Source: Bifidobacterium breve
GTDB lineage: Bacteria > Actinomycetota > Actinomycetes > Mycobacteriales > Mycobacteriaceae
Assembly: GCA_943331415.1 (NCBI GenBank)
Contig: CALQLM010000108.1
Location: forward strand, 1 to 5,612
Reading direction: 5' to 3'
DNA: 5,612 nucleotides
A program made the position numbers and the translations under genes. Positions 1-5,068 of the stretch are shown here, piece after piece. The notes beneath the pieces were generated by a model. It saw only the letters and a program-made list of their open reading frames with translations, was not told the DNA's origin and ran no database searches. Within the stretch, counting starts at the first letter, position 1, and every line of letters begins with the position of its first letter.

Positions 1-577
1 TGGCCATATCGGCGAAGTAACCCGACGCGACGTTGCCGGCGCATCCGTCCCCCCTGTCGATCACCGGATACCACAGCGCGGAAGCCACTTGCGCGGTGAA
101 GGTTCCGATAACCAGAGGGGCTAGCCAGTCTCGTGGGGCCCTTGCGCCCGCGAGTGCGGCGAGCAATAACATCGACATGCCGGCGACGAAAACAGCCGTC
201 ACTCCCAGGGTGAGCCACACCGCGGCGACGTCGCTTAGCTGTGCGCGGTGGCCGGATGTGTTGACCAGGAACACATGGCCGCCGATGACCAGAATCGCCC
301 CAAGTCCCCAGGACCCGCAGACCAGCTGACGCAGAAATCCGTTCCGGCCGCCCTCTCCTCCGACCTGCCACTTGAGTACCGCGGTGCCGGCAACCAGCAG
401 ACAGTCCAAGCTGAACACGAGCCATGGTGCTGCCGAATGGGAGTGTCCGGTGACGTCGAGAGCGAACTCGACGATGTCGTCACTGAGGCTGAAGCCGATG
501 ACCAAGATGATGACCGTGAACAGAGCGAAAAGATCCGACTTGCGTTGAGCGCTGTCAGCCCCCTGTGTCGCCGCCAC
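1..577 (-). CDS. Multi-pass membrane protein of unknown function, C-terminus cut by window edge
   Basis: I do not recognise the family. Reading the minus strand from a GTG at 577 gives 192 residues with no stop before the left edge, so the C-terminus is missing. About five hydrophobic segments are visible, near residues 16-31, 51-68, 82-105, 113-143 and 150-170, separated by short polar loops; this points to an integral inner-membrane protein. Codon third positions are strongly G/C, unlike the other frames here, which supports real coding. The GTG was chosen because a TATCGT hexamer lies six bases upstream, the usual leaderless arrangement in mycobacteria, and no Shine-Dalgarno sequence is present. 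In-frame GTGs at 622 and 655 are alternatives, but 655 lies within a hairpin. The segment after the last helix carries the only second cysteine (Cys179). It lies downstream of the ramB/CMD pair on the same strand, separated by 134 bases, so co-regulation is possible but not shown. No enzyme or transporter motif is evident. Confidence 0.75.
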   Translation of the reverse strand, partial: MAATQGADSAQRKSDLFALFTVIILVIGFSLSDDIVEFALDVTGHSHSAAPWLVFSLDCLLVAGTAVLKWQVGGEGGRNGFLRQLVCGSWGLGAILVIGGHVFLVNTSGHRAQLSDVAAVWLTLGVTAVFVAGMSMLLLAALAGARAPRDWLAPLVIGTFTAQVASALWYPVIDRGDGCAGNVASGYFADMA

Positions 578-583
578 GGATGA

Positions 584-589
584 ACGATA
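584..589 (-). promoter_or_regulatory. Probable -10 element of a leaderless promoter for the membrane protein gene
   Basis: The minus strand reads TATCGT, matching the mycobacterial -10 consensus TANNNT, followed by six bases and then the GTG at 577. This places the expected transcription start at or next to the start codon. No good -35 hexamer is seen 17-18 bases upstream, which is common in mycobacterial promoters. The assignment is inferred from pattern and spacing only. Confidence 0.45.
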
Positions 590-636
590 ACCCGCAAGGT
601 GGCCGTATCGTCGCAGACCCACGAACGATTCCCGTT

Positions 637-660
637 CGGCCGCTGGATGAACCACGGCCG
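637..660 (-). terminator. Tail-less hairpin between the CMD gene and the membrane protein gene
   Basis: CGGCCG plus TGG at one side pairs with CCA plus CGGCCG at the other, giving a nine-base-pair stem with one bulged base (643) and a five-base loop (647-651). It is 52 bases past the CMD stop codon and upstream of the next gene's putative promoter, a sensible position for ending the ramB-CMD transcript. There is no T-run after it on either strand, so it is not a classical intrinsic terminator. Mycobacterial terminators often lack the tail, but a simple GC-rich palindrome is also possible. Confidence 0.35.
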
Positions 661-711
661 GTCGACGGCGCAGGATTCCTCCCGGTGGACGGCCCGCGCT
701 TCAATCTTTGT

Positions 712-1257
712 TCAGTCCGGGAAGTCCATCGGCACCCGCAGGGTGGCCAGTGTCCCTGCAATCGCGTCGTAATGACCTGCCAGAGCACAGAATTCGATGA
801 TCTGCTCACGGTCCAGGTGTTCAGACAGGGCGGCGTAGGTCTCATCGCAGACATTCCGGTCTGTCACGAATTCGTCTACTGACTGCAGCAGCGCCCGCTG
901 CCGGTCGGTCAGACCCTCCGCCGCCGGCCCGGCGAAGATCTTGTCCTGCAACGCCTGATCAACACCGCGAGAGCGCGCCAACCGGCGATGTTGCTGCAGT
1001 TCATACTCCGAGGCCCGCAGGTGACCGACCCGCAGGATCACCAGTTCTTTGTCGCGCTTGGGCAGCTTCCCCCAGTTCAGCAGCACACCGGAATAGGGCA
1101 GAAATGCCAGGAACAGCAGTCGGTGCTGGCCGAGAGTCGTGAACAAGTGCATCTGCGGTGCCCGGATGGAGCGCGCGGCGAACTTGGCGATGATCCAGTT
1201 GACCAGACCGAGTTCGCGGCGGCCGCCGGGTGGAATCCGGGCCGGAGAGTTCATCAT
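712..1257 (-). CDS. Carboxymuconolactone decarboxylase / AhpD-fold family protein (Rv0464c-like)
   Basis: The 181-residue protein fits the CMD/AhpD helical fold. The signature region is residues 70-90, with Glu71, Arg76, Tyr85 and His90. Measured against AhpD (Glu118, Cys130, Cys133, His137, recalled), the spacing is the same, but the two redox cysteines are replaced by Ser83 and Glu86. It is therefore unlikely to be a thiol peroxidase/reductase of the AhpD type; its substrate is unknown. The only cysteines are Cys137 and Cys157. The gene lies immediately after ramB, the first ATG sharing ATGA with the ramB stop, so the two are almost certainly co-transcribed and probably translationally coupled. 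A second ATG at 1254 has better Shine-Dalgarno spacing and would give 180 residues. The same gene order (Rv0464c after ramB) is recalled for M. tuberculosis. Family assignment is firm; function is not. Confidence 0.85.
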   Translation of the reverse strand: MMNSPARIPPGGRRELGLVNWIIAKFAARSIRAPQMHLFTTLGQHRLLFLAFLPYSGVLLNWGKLPKRDKELVILRVGHLRASEYELQQHRRLARSRGVDQALQDKIFAGPAAEGLTDRQRALLQSVDEFVTDRNVCDETYAALSEHLDREQIIEFCALAGHYDAIAGTLATLRVPMDFPD

Positions 1258-2669
1258 GACTCCTGTACGAGGTAGGGCGACACCGTGCTGCGATGCTCGT
1301 CGATGTCGAGGGATCGTCCCAATGCCGGGAATGCCCGCTGTGGGCAGTTATCCCGTTCGCACACCCGGCAGCCGGCACCGATCGGTGTCGCGCTATCCGA
1401 AGACAGGTCGAGTCCCTCGGAGTAGATCAACCGATTCGCTTGGCGCACTTCGCAACCCAATCCGATCGCAAAGGTCTTGCCGGGCTGGCCATATCGCGAG
1501 GCACGGCGTTCGACAGTCCGCGCCACCCACATGTAGTTGCGACCGTCCGGCATTTGTGCGATCTGCACCAGGATCTTGCCGGGATTCGTAAACGTTTCGT
1601 AGACATTCCAGAGTGGACAGGTGCCACCCGATGACGAGAAGTGAAATCCTGTGGCGGACTGACGCTTTGACATATTCCCAGCCTTATCCACCCGGACGAA
1701 GGAGAACGGCACCCCCCGCATCGAAGGCCGCTGCATGGTGGAGAGCCGATGGCAGATCGTCTCGTAGCTCACCTGGTAGAAGGCGGAGAGCCGCTCGATG
1801 TCGTAGCGGAAATTCTCACTGACGTCATGAAATTGCCGATAGGGCAGAATTGCCGCGGCGGCGAAATAGTTGGCCAGTCCCAACCTTGCCAGGATGCGTG
1901 ACTCGTCGCTGGTGAACTTGCCCTCAGTGACCATGCTTTCGATGAGATCGCCGACCTCCAGATAAGCCAGCTCGGCAGCCATCTTGAACATCTGCTGACC
2001 GGATGAGAGGTGGTTGCTGATCTCGAGTGTCTTCGTCTCCGGGTGGTAGCGGTGCAGCACTTTGTCACCGAGGTCGATACGTCTGATGATGTGCACGCCG
2101 TGGACTTCGGTGAGCCGCCGGGACAGCTCACCGGCCAGATCTCCGCGATGCATGCGCATCCGGTTGGTCAGATCCTCGGCGGCAGAGTCCAACTCGTGCA
2201 GGTAGTTCTGCCGCTGATAGAAGTAATCCCGTACCTCCTCGTGCGGCATCGTGATCGACCCGCTGCCACTGCCATCGTTGAACCTGTCTTCGGTGGCCGC
2301 CGCCAACTGGGCGGTGGTGATCCGGTAACGCCGATGCAGATTGACCATCGCGCGCGCGATGGCCGGGTGGGCGCTGACCATCTCGGCCACCTCGGCGGGA
2401 GCGATATCGACGTCAAGGTCGCGGTCGAAGGTGACCTCACGGAGTTCAGCCACCAGGCGGGTGTCGTCCTGGGAGGCGAAGAACGTGGCATCGACCCCGA
2501 ACACCTCGGTGATGCGCAGCAGCACCGCGACGGTCAACGGCCGCACATCGTGCTCGATCTGGTTGAGATAGCTCGGCGAAATCTCCAGCATCTGGGCCAG
2601 CGCAGCCTGGCTGAAACCACGCTCGCTGCGGAGCTGGCGTACCCGCGATCCGACGAATGTCTTGGGCAT
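1254..2669 (-). CDS. ramB: RamB, XRE/ScfR-family regulator of the glyoxylate cycle
   Basis: A 471-residue cytoplasmic DNA-binding regulator. Residues about 6-61 form an XRE-type helix-turn-helix (SQAALAQMLEISPSYLNQIE spans 20-39). Residues about 180-305 resemble the IrrE/ImmA (DUF955) fold, but the metalloprotease HEXXH is replaced by AAELA (231-235), so peptidase activity is not expected. Residues about 315-470 match the C-terminal domain of short-chain fatty acyl regulators (DUF2083), with Cys351, Cys406 and a C-x2-C-x4-C group (434, 437, 442). Length is close to the about 474 residues recalled for M. tuberculosis RamB. RamB represses icl/aceA-type genes in Corynebacterium and binds the icl1 and its own promoter in M. 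tuberculosis (recalled). Its place here, divergent from the icl cluster and with box-like sites in both control regions, fits that role. The ATG at 2669 is six bases after a TAACCT hexamer, suggesting a leaderless mRNA. The paralogue PrpR (methylcitrate cycle) is the main alternative, but adjacency to icl favours RamB. Confidence 0.93.
   Translation of the reverse strand: MPKTFVGSRVRQLRSERGFSQAALAQMLEISPSYLNQIEHDVRPLTVAVLLRITEVFGVDATFFASQDDTRLVAELREVTFDRDLDVDIAPAEVAEMVSAHPAIARAMVNLHRRYRITTAQLAAATEDRFNDGSGSGSITMPHEEVRDYFYQRQNYLHELDSAAEDLTNRMRMHRGDLAGELSRRLTEVHGVHIIRRIDLGDKVLHRYHPETKTLEISNHLSSGQQMFKMAAELAYLEVGDLIESMVTEGKFTSDESRILARLGLANYFAAAAILPYRQFHDVSENFRYDIERLSAFYQVSYETICHRLSTMQRPSMRGVPFSFVRVDKAGNMSKRQSATGFHFSSSGGTCPLWNVYETFTNPGKILVQIAQMPDGRNYMWVARTVERRASRYGQPGKTFAIGLGCEVRQANRLIYSEGLDLSSDSATPIGAGCRVCERDNCPQRAFPALGRSLDIDEHRSTVSPYLVQES
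1260..1264 (-). promoter_or_regulatory. Ribosome binding site that bears on the CMD gene start
   Basis: AGGAG on the minus strand lies inside the last codons of ramB. It is two bases before the ATG at 1257 and five before the ATG at 1254. The spacing favours the second ATG, although termination at the overlapping ramB stop could deliver ribosomes to either one. Confidence 0.55.
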
Positions 2670-2675
2670 CCCGAC

Positions 2676-2681
2676 AGGTTA
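2676..2681 (-). promoter_or_regulatory. Probable -10 element of a leaderless ramB promoter
   Basis: The minus strand reads TAACCT (TANNNT consensus), followed by six bases and the ramB ATG. Transcription would begin at or next to the start codon. There is no convincing Shine-Dalgarno sequence, which agrees with leaderless translation. The -35 region, around 2699-2705, has no TTGACA-like match. Confidence 0.5.
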
Positions 2682-2687
2682 CCGGCG

Positions 2688-2695
2688 TGCGAAGG
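2688..2695 (-). promoter_or_regulatory. RamB-box-like core in the ramB promoter
   Basis: The minus strand reads CCTTCGCA, which shares the seven-base core CTTCGCA with both tandem boxes before icl. It falls in the spacer just upstream of the ramB -10 element, where bound protein would block polymerase. Autoregulation is known for M. tuberculosis RamB; that this is the site is an inference. Confidence 0.35.
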
Positions 2696-2700
2696 AGGCC

Positions 2701-2753
2701 TTGGCAGGGTTGGCAGCCGGCACCCTTCTTGGCATCCACTAGGCCTTTTGGCA
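2701..2753 (+). repeat. Four same-strand TTGGCA copies in the divergent promoter region
   Basis: TTGGCA occurs at 2701-2706, 2710-2715, 2729-2734 and 2748-2753. Start-to-start distances are 9, 19 and 19 bases. The last two copies extend to TTGGCAT. The third doubles as the -35 of the proposed thioesterase promoter, and the first two overlie the ramB -35 area. They could be binding sites for an unidentified regulator, or duplicated promoter sequence. A further TTGGCA stands at 3660-3665 upstream of icl. Confidence 0.5.
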
Positions 2754-2757
2754 TGAT
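2729..2757 (+). promoter_or_regulatory. Probable promoter of the thioesterase gene
   Basis: TTGGCA (2729-2734, five of six to TTGACA), a 17-base spacer and CATGAT (2752-2757, one base from TATGAT) are followed by seven bases and the ATG at 2765. The spacing is that of a vegetative-sigma promoter giving a leaderless message. The -10 lacks the first T of TANNNT, so it may be weak or need activation. Confidence 0.4.
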
Positions 2758-2764
2758 CGCCCCA

Positions 2765-3583
2765 ATGGGCATCTACGCGACGGGTGACTCTGGTCTGGCG
2801 AAGGTGCTGATGCCCGTCCCGGAACCACACGAAGAAGTGTTCGAACGGCAGTGGCAACTGCGGGCCGGCGATGTCGACCGGCTGGGACGGCTGCGCCTCG
2901 ACGGGGTTGTCCGCTACATGCAGGACATGGGCCAGGATCATCTGCGCGAGAAGGGTTACGACGACGTCCATCCGCTGTGGATAGTCCGGCGCTCGATGGT
3001 GGACATGATCGGCCCGATCGAGTTCAAGGACACCCTGCGGTTGCGCCGGTGGTGCTCAGGTGCGTCCAACCGGTGGTGCGAGATGCGGGTGCGAATCGAA
3101 GGCCGCCGCGGTGGTCTGATCGAGTCTGAGGCCTTCTGGATCAACTTCAATCGTGAAACCCAGGGCCCGGCCCGGATCGCTGATGACTTCATGGAGGCAC
3201 TGCTGTGCACCACCGAGGTCAACAGGCTGCGTTGGAAGGCCTACATGAAGGCCGGATCGCGTGAGGACGCCGATGAGATCTGGGAGTTTCCCATCCGGGT
3301 GAGCGATATCGATCTGTTCGACCATGTCAACAACTCCGTGTACTGGAAGGTCGTCGAGGAGTACCTCGGGCCCTATCCCGAGCTTCAGGAGGCTCCGCTT
3401 CGGGTGACGATCGAGCATGACGCCCCAATCGCCTACGGCGACCGGCTGGAGGTGCTCGTGCACGTGTACCCGCCCGGCTCGACGGACAAGTTCGGTCCCG
3501 AGCTCACCGATCGCACCGTGAGGACGCTCACGTACCTCGTGGGAGACGAGACGAAATCCGTCGCATCGATCTTCCCGATCTGA
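2765..3583 (+). CDS. Acyl-ACP thioesterase family protein, double hot-dog fold (Rv0466-like)
   Basis: The 272-residue protein matches the acyl-ACP thioesterase (FatA/FatB-like) family: two hot-dog domains, roughly residues 22-150 and 170-272. The second holds D-I-D-L-F-D-H-V-N-N (181-190), the counterpart of the plant FatB D-x-N-x-H-V-N-N active-site strand, and Glu217 in V-T-I-E-H. Asp183, His187 and Glu217 are kept, but the FatB Asn position is Phe185, and the Cys found after the Glu in plant enzymes is absent. It would hydrolyse an acyl thioester in the cytoplasm; the substrate is unknown, and activity may differ from plant enzymes. The ATG at 2765 fits a promoter with a seven-base gap. 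ATG 2753 (276 residues) is an alternative; the further open frame back to 2657 overlaps ramB and is unlikely. The M. tuberculosis Rv0466 protein, as recalled, begins about eight residues before the shared M-P-V-P segment, here residue 6 onward. It is divergent from ramB and upstream of icl in the same direction. Confidence 0.88.
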   Translation: MGIYATGDSGLAKVLMPVPEPHEEVFERQWQLRAGDVDRLGRLRLDGVVRYMQDMGQDHLREKGYDDVHPLWIVRRSMVDMIGPIEFKDTLRLRRWCSGASNRWCEMRVRIEGRRGGLIESEAFWINFNRETQGPARIADDFMEALLCTTEVNRLRWKAYMKAGSREDADEIWEFPIRVSDIDLFDHVNNSVYWKVVEEYLGPYPELQEAPLRVTIEHDAPIAYGDRLEVLVHVYPPGSTDKFGPELTDRTVRTLTYLVGDETKSVASIFPI

Positions 3584-3602
3584 GCTCTTCCCGATCTGAG
3601 CT
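3571..3602 (+). repeat. Perfect 16-bp tandem duplication over the thioesterase stop codon
   Basis: CTTCCCGATCTGAGCT at 3571-3586 is repeated without gap or mismatch at 3587-3602. The first copy encodes the last residues (F-P-I) and the TGA at 3581-3583. The second lies entirely past the stop and carries another TGA in a different frame. This looks like a simple slippage or short tandem duplication and pushes the icl control region 16 bases away from the gene end. Confidence 0.9.
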
Positions 3603-3617
3603 GGGTGTTCGGACAGT

Positions 3618-3659
3618 ACTTCGCAAACTTCGCAAGTTAATCGGTAACCATTGCGAAAA
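3618..3659 (+). promoter_or_regulatory. Cluster of RamB-box-like operators upstream of icl
   Basis: ACTTCGCAA occurs at 3618-3626 and again at 3627-3635 with no gap. An inverted, weaker copy, TTGCGAAAA, is at 3651-3659 (seven of nine on the other strand). The second copy also sits in the imperfect palindrome AACTTCGCAAGTT (3626-3638). The Corynebacterium RamB consensus, recalled as about AAACTTTGCAAA, differs from AAACTTCGCAAG (3625-3636) at two positions. With ramB as the neighbouring regulator, this is the best candidate operator for icl control, about 120-165 bases before the icl start codon. Confidence 0.6.
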
Positions 3660-3769
3660 TTGGCATCGATACCAGCTAGAACTGCGGATATGTCATGTGA
3701 AATTGTGGGGTTAGCAGATGAGCCAAGCCGCCCCGGGGTTAACACAACAGCATCTGGGGACGTGACCCG
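3660..3769 (+). promoter_or_regulatory. icl leader/promoter region without a canonical -10
   Basis: No hexamer in this stretch matches TANNNT exactly; TAGAAC (3677-3682) and TATGTC (3689-3694) are the nearest. TTGGCA at 3660-3665 could act as a -35 only with an unusual spacer. A near-repeat, GGGGTTAGCA (3707-3716) and GGGGTTAACA (3735-3744), differs at one base. A 15-codon reading frame runs from ATG 3718 to TGA 3763-3765, ending just before the icl ribosome binding site. The absence of a strong -10 fits an activated or alternative-sigma promoter, but this is not shown. Confidence 0.3.
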
Positions 3770-3775
3770 AAGGAG
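3770..3775 (+). promoter_or_regulatory. Ribosome binding site of isocitrate lyase
   Basis: AAGGAG ends six bases before the ATG at 3782. This is the strongest Shine-Dalgarno sequence in the window and fixes the icl start. It contrasts with the apparently leaderless neighbours. Confidence 0.9.
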
Positions 3776-3781
3776 AGTCCA

Positions 3782-5068
3782 ATGTCCGATGTCGGTAAGC
3801 CGAAGAGCGCCGCAGAGATCCAGCGCGACTGGGACACCAACCCCCGGTGGACGCATGTGGACAGGACCTACACCCCGGCCGACGTCATCGCGCTGCAGGG
3901 CACCGTGGTCGAGGAGGCCACCCTGGCGCGGCGCGGCGCGGAGATCCTCTGGAGCCAGCTGCACGATATGGATTTCGTCAACGCCCTGGGCGCGCTGACC
4001 GGCAACATGGCCGTCCAGCAGGTGCGCGGTGGACTCAAGGCGATCTACCTGTCCGGCTGGCAGGTCGCCGGTGACGCCAACCTCTCCGGCCATACCTACC
4101 CCGACCAGAGCCTGTACCCGGCCAACTCGGTGCCCCAGGTGGTGCGGCGGATCAACAACGCGCTGTTGCGCGCCGATGAGATCGCCAAGGTGGAGGGTGA
4201 CACCTCGATCGACAACTGGCTGGTGCCGATCGTCGCCGACGGCGAGGCCGGCTTCGGCGGTGCGTTGAACGTCTACGAGTTGCAGAAGGCGATGATCGCC
4301 GCCGGCGTCGCGGGCTCGCACTGGGAGGACCAGTTGGCTTCGGAGAAGAAGTGCGGCCACCTGGGCGGCAAGGTGCTGATCCCGACCCAGCAACACATCC
4401 GTACGTTGACCTCTGCCCGCCTGGCTGCTGACGTGGCTGACGTGCCTACCGTCGTCATCGCCCGTACCGATGCCGAGGCGGCGACGTTGATCACCTCCGA
4501 CGTCGACGAGCGCGACCAGCCCTTCATCACCGGCGAGCGCACCTCGGAGGGGTTCTATCGGATCTCCAACGGCCTTGCGCCGTGCATCGCCCGCGCCAAG
4601 GCGTATGCGCCCTACGCGGATCTGATCTGGATGGAGACCGGGACGCCCGACCTCGAGCTCGCGGCGAAGTTCGCCGAAGGCGTCAAGAGTGAATTCCCGG
4701 ACCAGATGCTGGCCTACAACTGCTCGCCGTCGTTCAACTGGAAGCAGCATCTCGACGATTCCACTATCGCAAAGTTCCAAAAAGAGCTTGGCGCAATGGG
4801 ATTCAAGTTCCAGTTCATCACCCTGGCCGGCTTCCACGCGCTCAACTACTCGATGTTCGACCTGGCGTACGGTTACGCACGCAACCAGATGTCGGCCTAT
4901 GTCGAGTTGCAGGAGCGCGAGTTTGCGGCCGAGGAACGCGGTTACACCGCGACCAAGCATCAGCGCGAGGTCGGGGCCGGCTACTTCGATCGGATCGCCA
5001 CCACGGTGGACCCGAACTCCTCGACCACCGCACTGGCGGGCTCGACCGAAGAGGGACAGTTCCACTGA
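3782..5068 (+). CDS. icl1: Isocitrate lyase (Icl1/AceA)
   Basis: The 428-residue enzyme splits isocitrate into glyoxylate and succinate, the first glyoxylate-shunt step, and in mycobacteria also acts as methylisocitrate lyase. The length equals M. tuberculosis Icl1. Visible active-site residues are S-G-W (91-93), Asp153 in V-A-D-G-E-A-G (Mg2+ binding), Lys189-Lys190-Cys191-Gly192-His193 with the catalytic Cys191, Arg228 in A-R-T-D, Glu285, Asn313/Ser315/Ser317 in N-C-S-P-S-F-N-W and Thr347. All match the recalled numbering of the family, so the protein should be active. It is a soluble homotetramer in known relatives. The start is fixed by a strong ribosome binding site. Its stop overlaps the fadB2 start by one base, so the two form an operon. 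Upstream RamB-box-like repeats and the adjacent ramB gene indicate control by carbon source. Nothing is truncated or altered. Confidence 0.98.
   Translation: MSDVGKPKSAAEIQRDWDTNPRWTHVDRTYTPADVIALQGTVVEEATLARRGAEILWSQLHDMDFVNALGALTGNMAVQQVRGGLKAIYLSGWQVAGDANLSGHTYPDQSLYPANSVPQVVRRINNALLRADEIAKVEGDTSIDNWLVPIVADGEAGFGGALNVYELQKAMIAAGVAGSHWEDQLASEKKCGHLGGKVLIPTQQHIRTLTSARLAADVADVPTVVIARTDAEAATLITSDVDERDQPFITGERTSEGFYRISNGLAPCIARAKAYAPYADLIWMETGTPDLELAAKFAEGVKSEFPDQMLAYNCSPSFNWKQHLDDSTIAKFQKELGAMGFKFQFITLAGFHALNYSMFDLAYGYARNQMSAYVELQEREFAAEERGYTATKHQREVGAGYFDRIATTVDPNSSTTALAGSTEEGQFH

Noticed and set aside
33..583. Plus-strand frames and a minus-strand 120-codon frame (235-597) over the membrane protein gene
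   Set aside because: They have low-complexity Ser/Arg/Pro-rich translations typical of out-of-frame GC-rich DNA, while the other minus frame gives regular membrane helices and stays open to the edge.
2010..2756. A 248-codon plus-strand frame antisense to the ramB 5' half
   Set aside because: It covers the helix-turn-helix and core of RamB, whose protein is clearly conserved; the opposite frame has no recognisable domain.
3585..3598. Similarity of the second repeat copy to the common sequencing adapter GCTCTTCCGATCT
   Set aside because: The window has one extra C, and the same sequence in the first copy is part of the thioesterase coding end, so a natural duplication explains it better than adapter contamination. 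Raw reads could confirm.
3696..3711. TGTGA half of a possible Crp site before icl
   Set aside because: The second half (TCACA) is not present at the required distance.
3731..3738. CCCCGGGG palindrome
   Set aside because: Eight bases with no loop cannot form a useful hairpin, and such strings are expected in this base composition.
4769..4776. GCAAAGTT, the reverse of AACTTTGC from the corynebacterial RamB consensus, inside icl
   Set aside because: It is explained by conserved codons (Ala-Lys-Phe); it is deep in the gene and differs from the local CTTCGCA form.
3056..5065. A 669-codon open frame on the minus strand, antisense to icl and the thioesterase gene
   Set aside because: It mirrors two well-supported genes with all active-site residues. 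Its composition is that of a reverse-complement shadow caused by GC-rich third positions, and it has no family signature.
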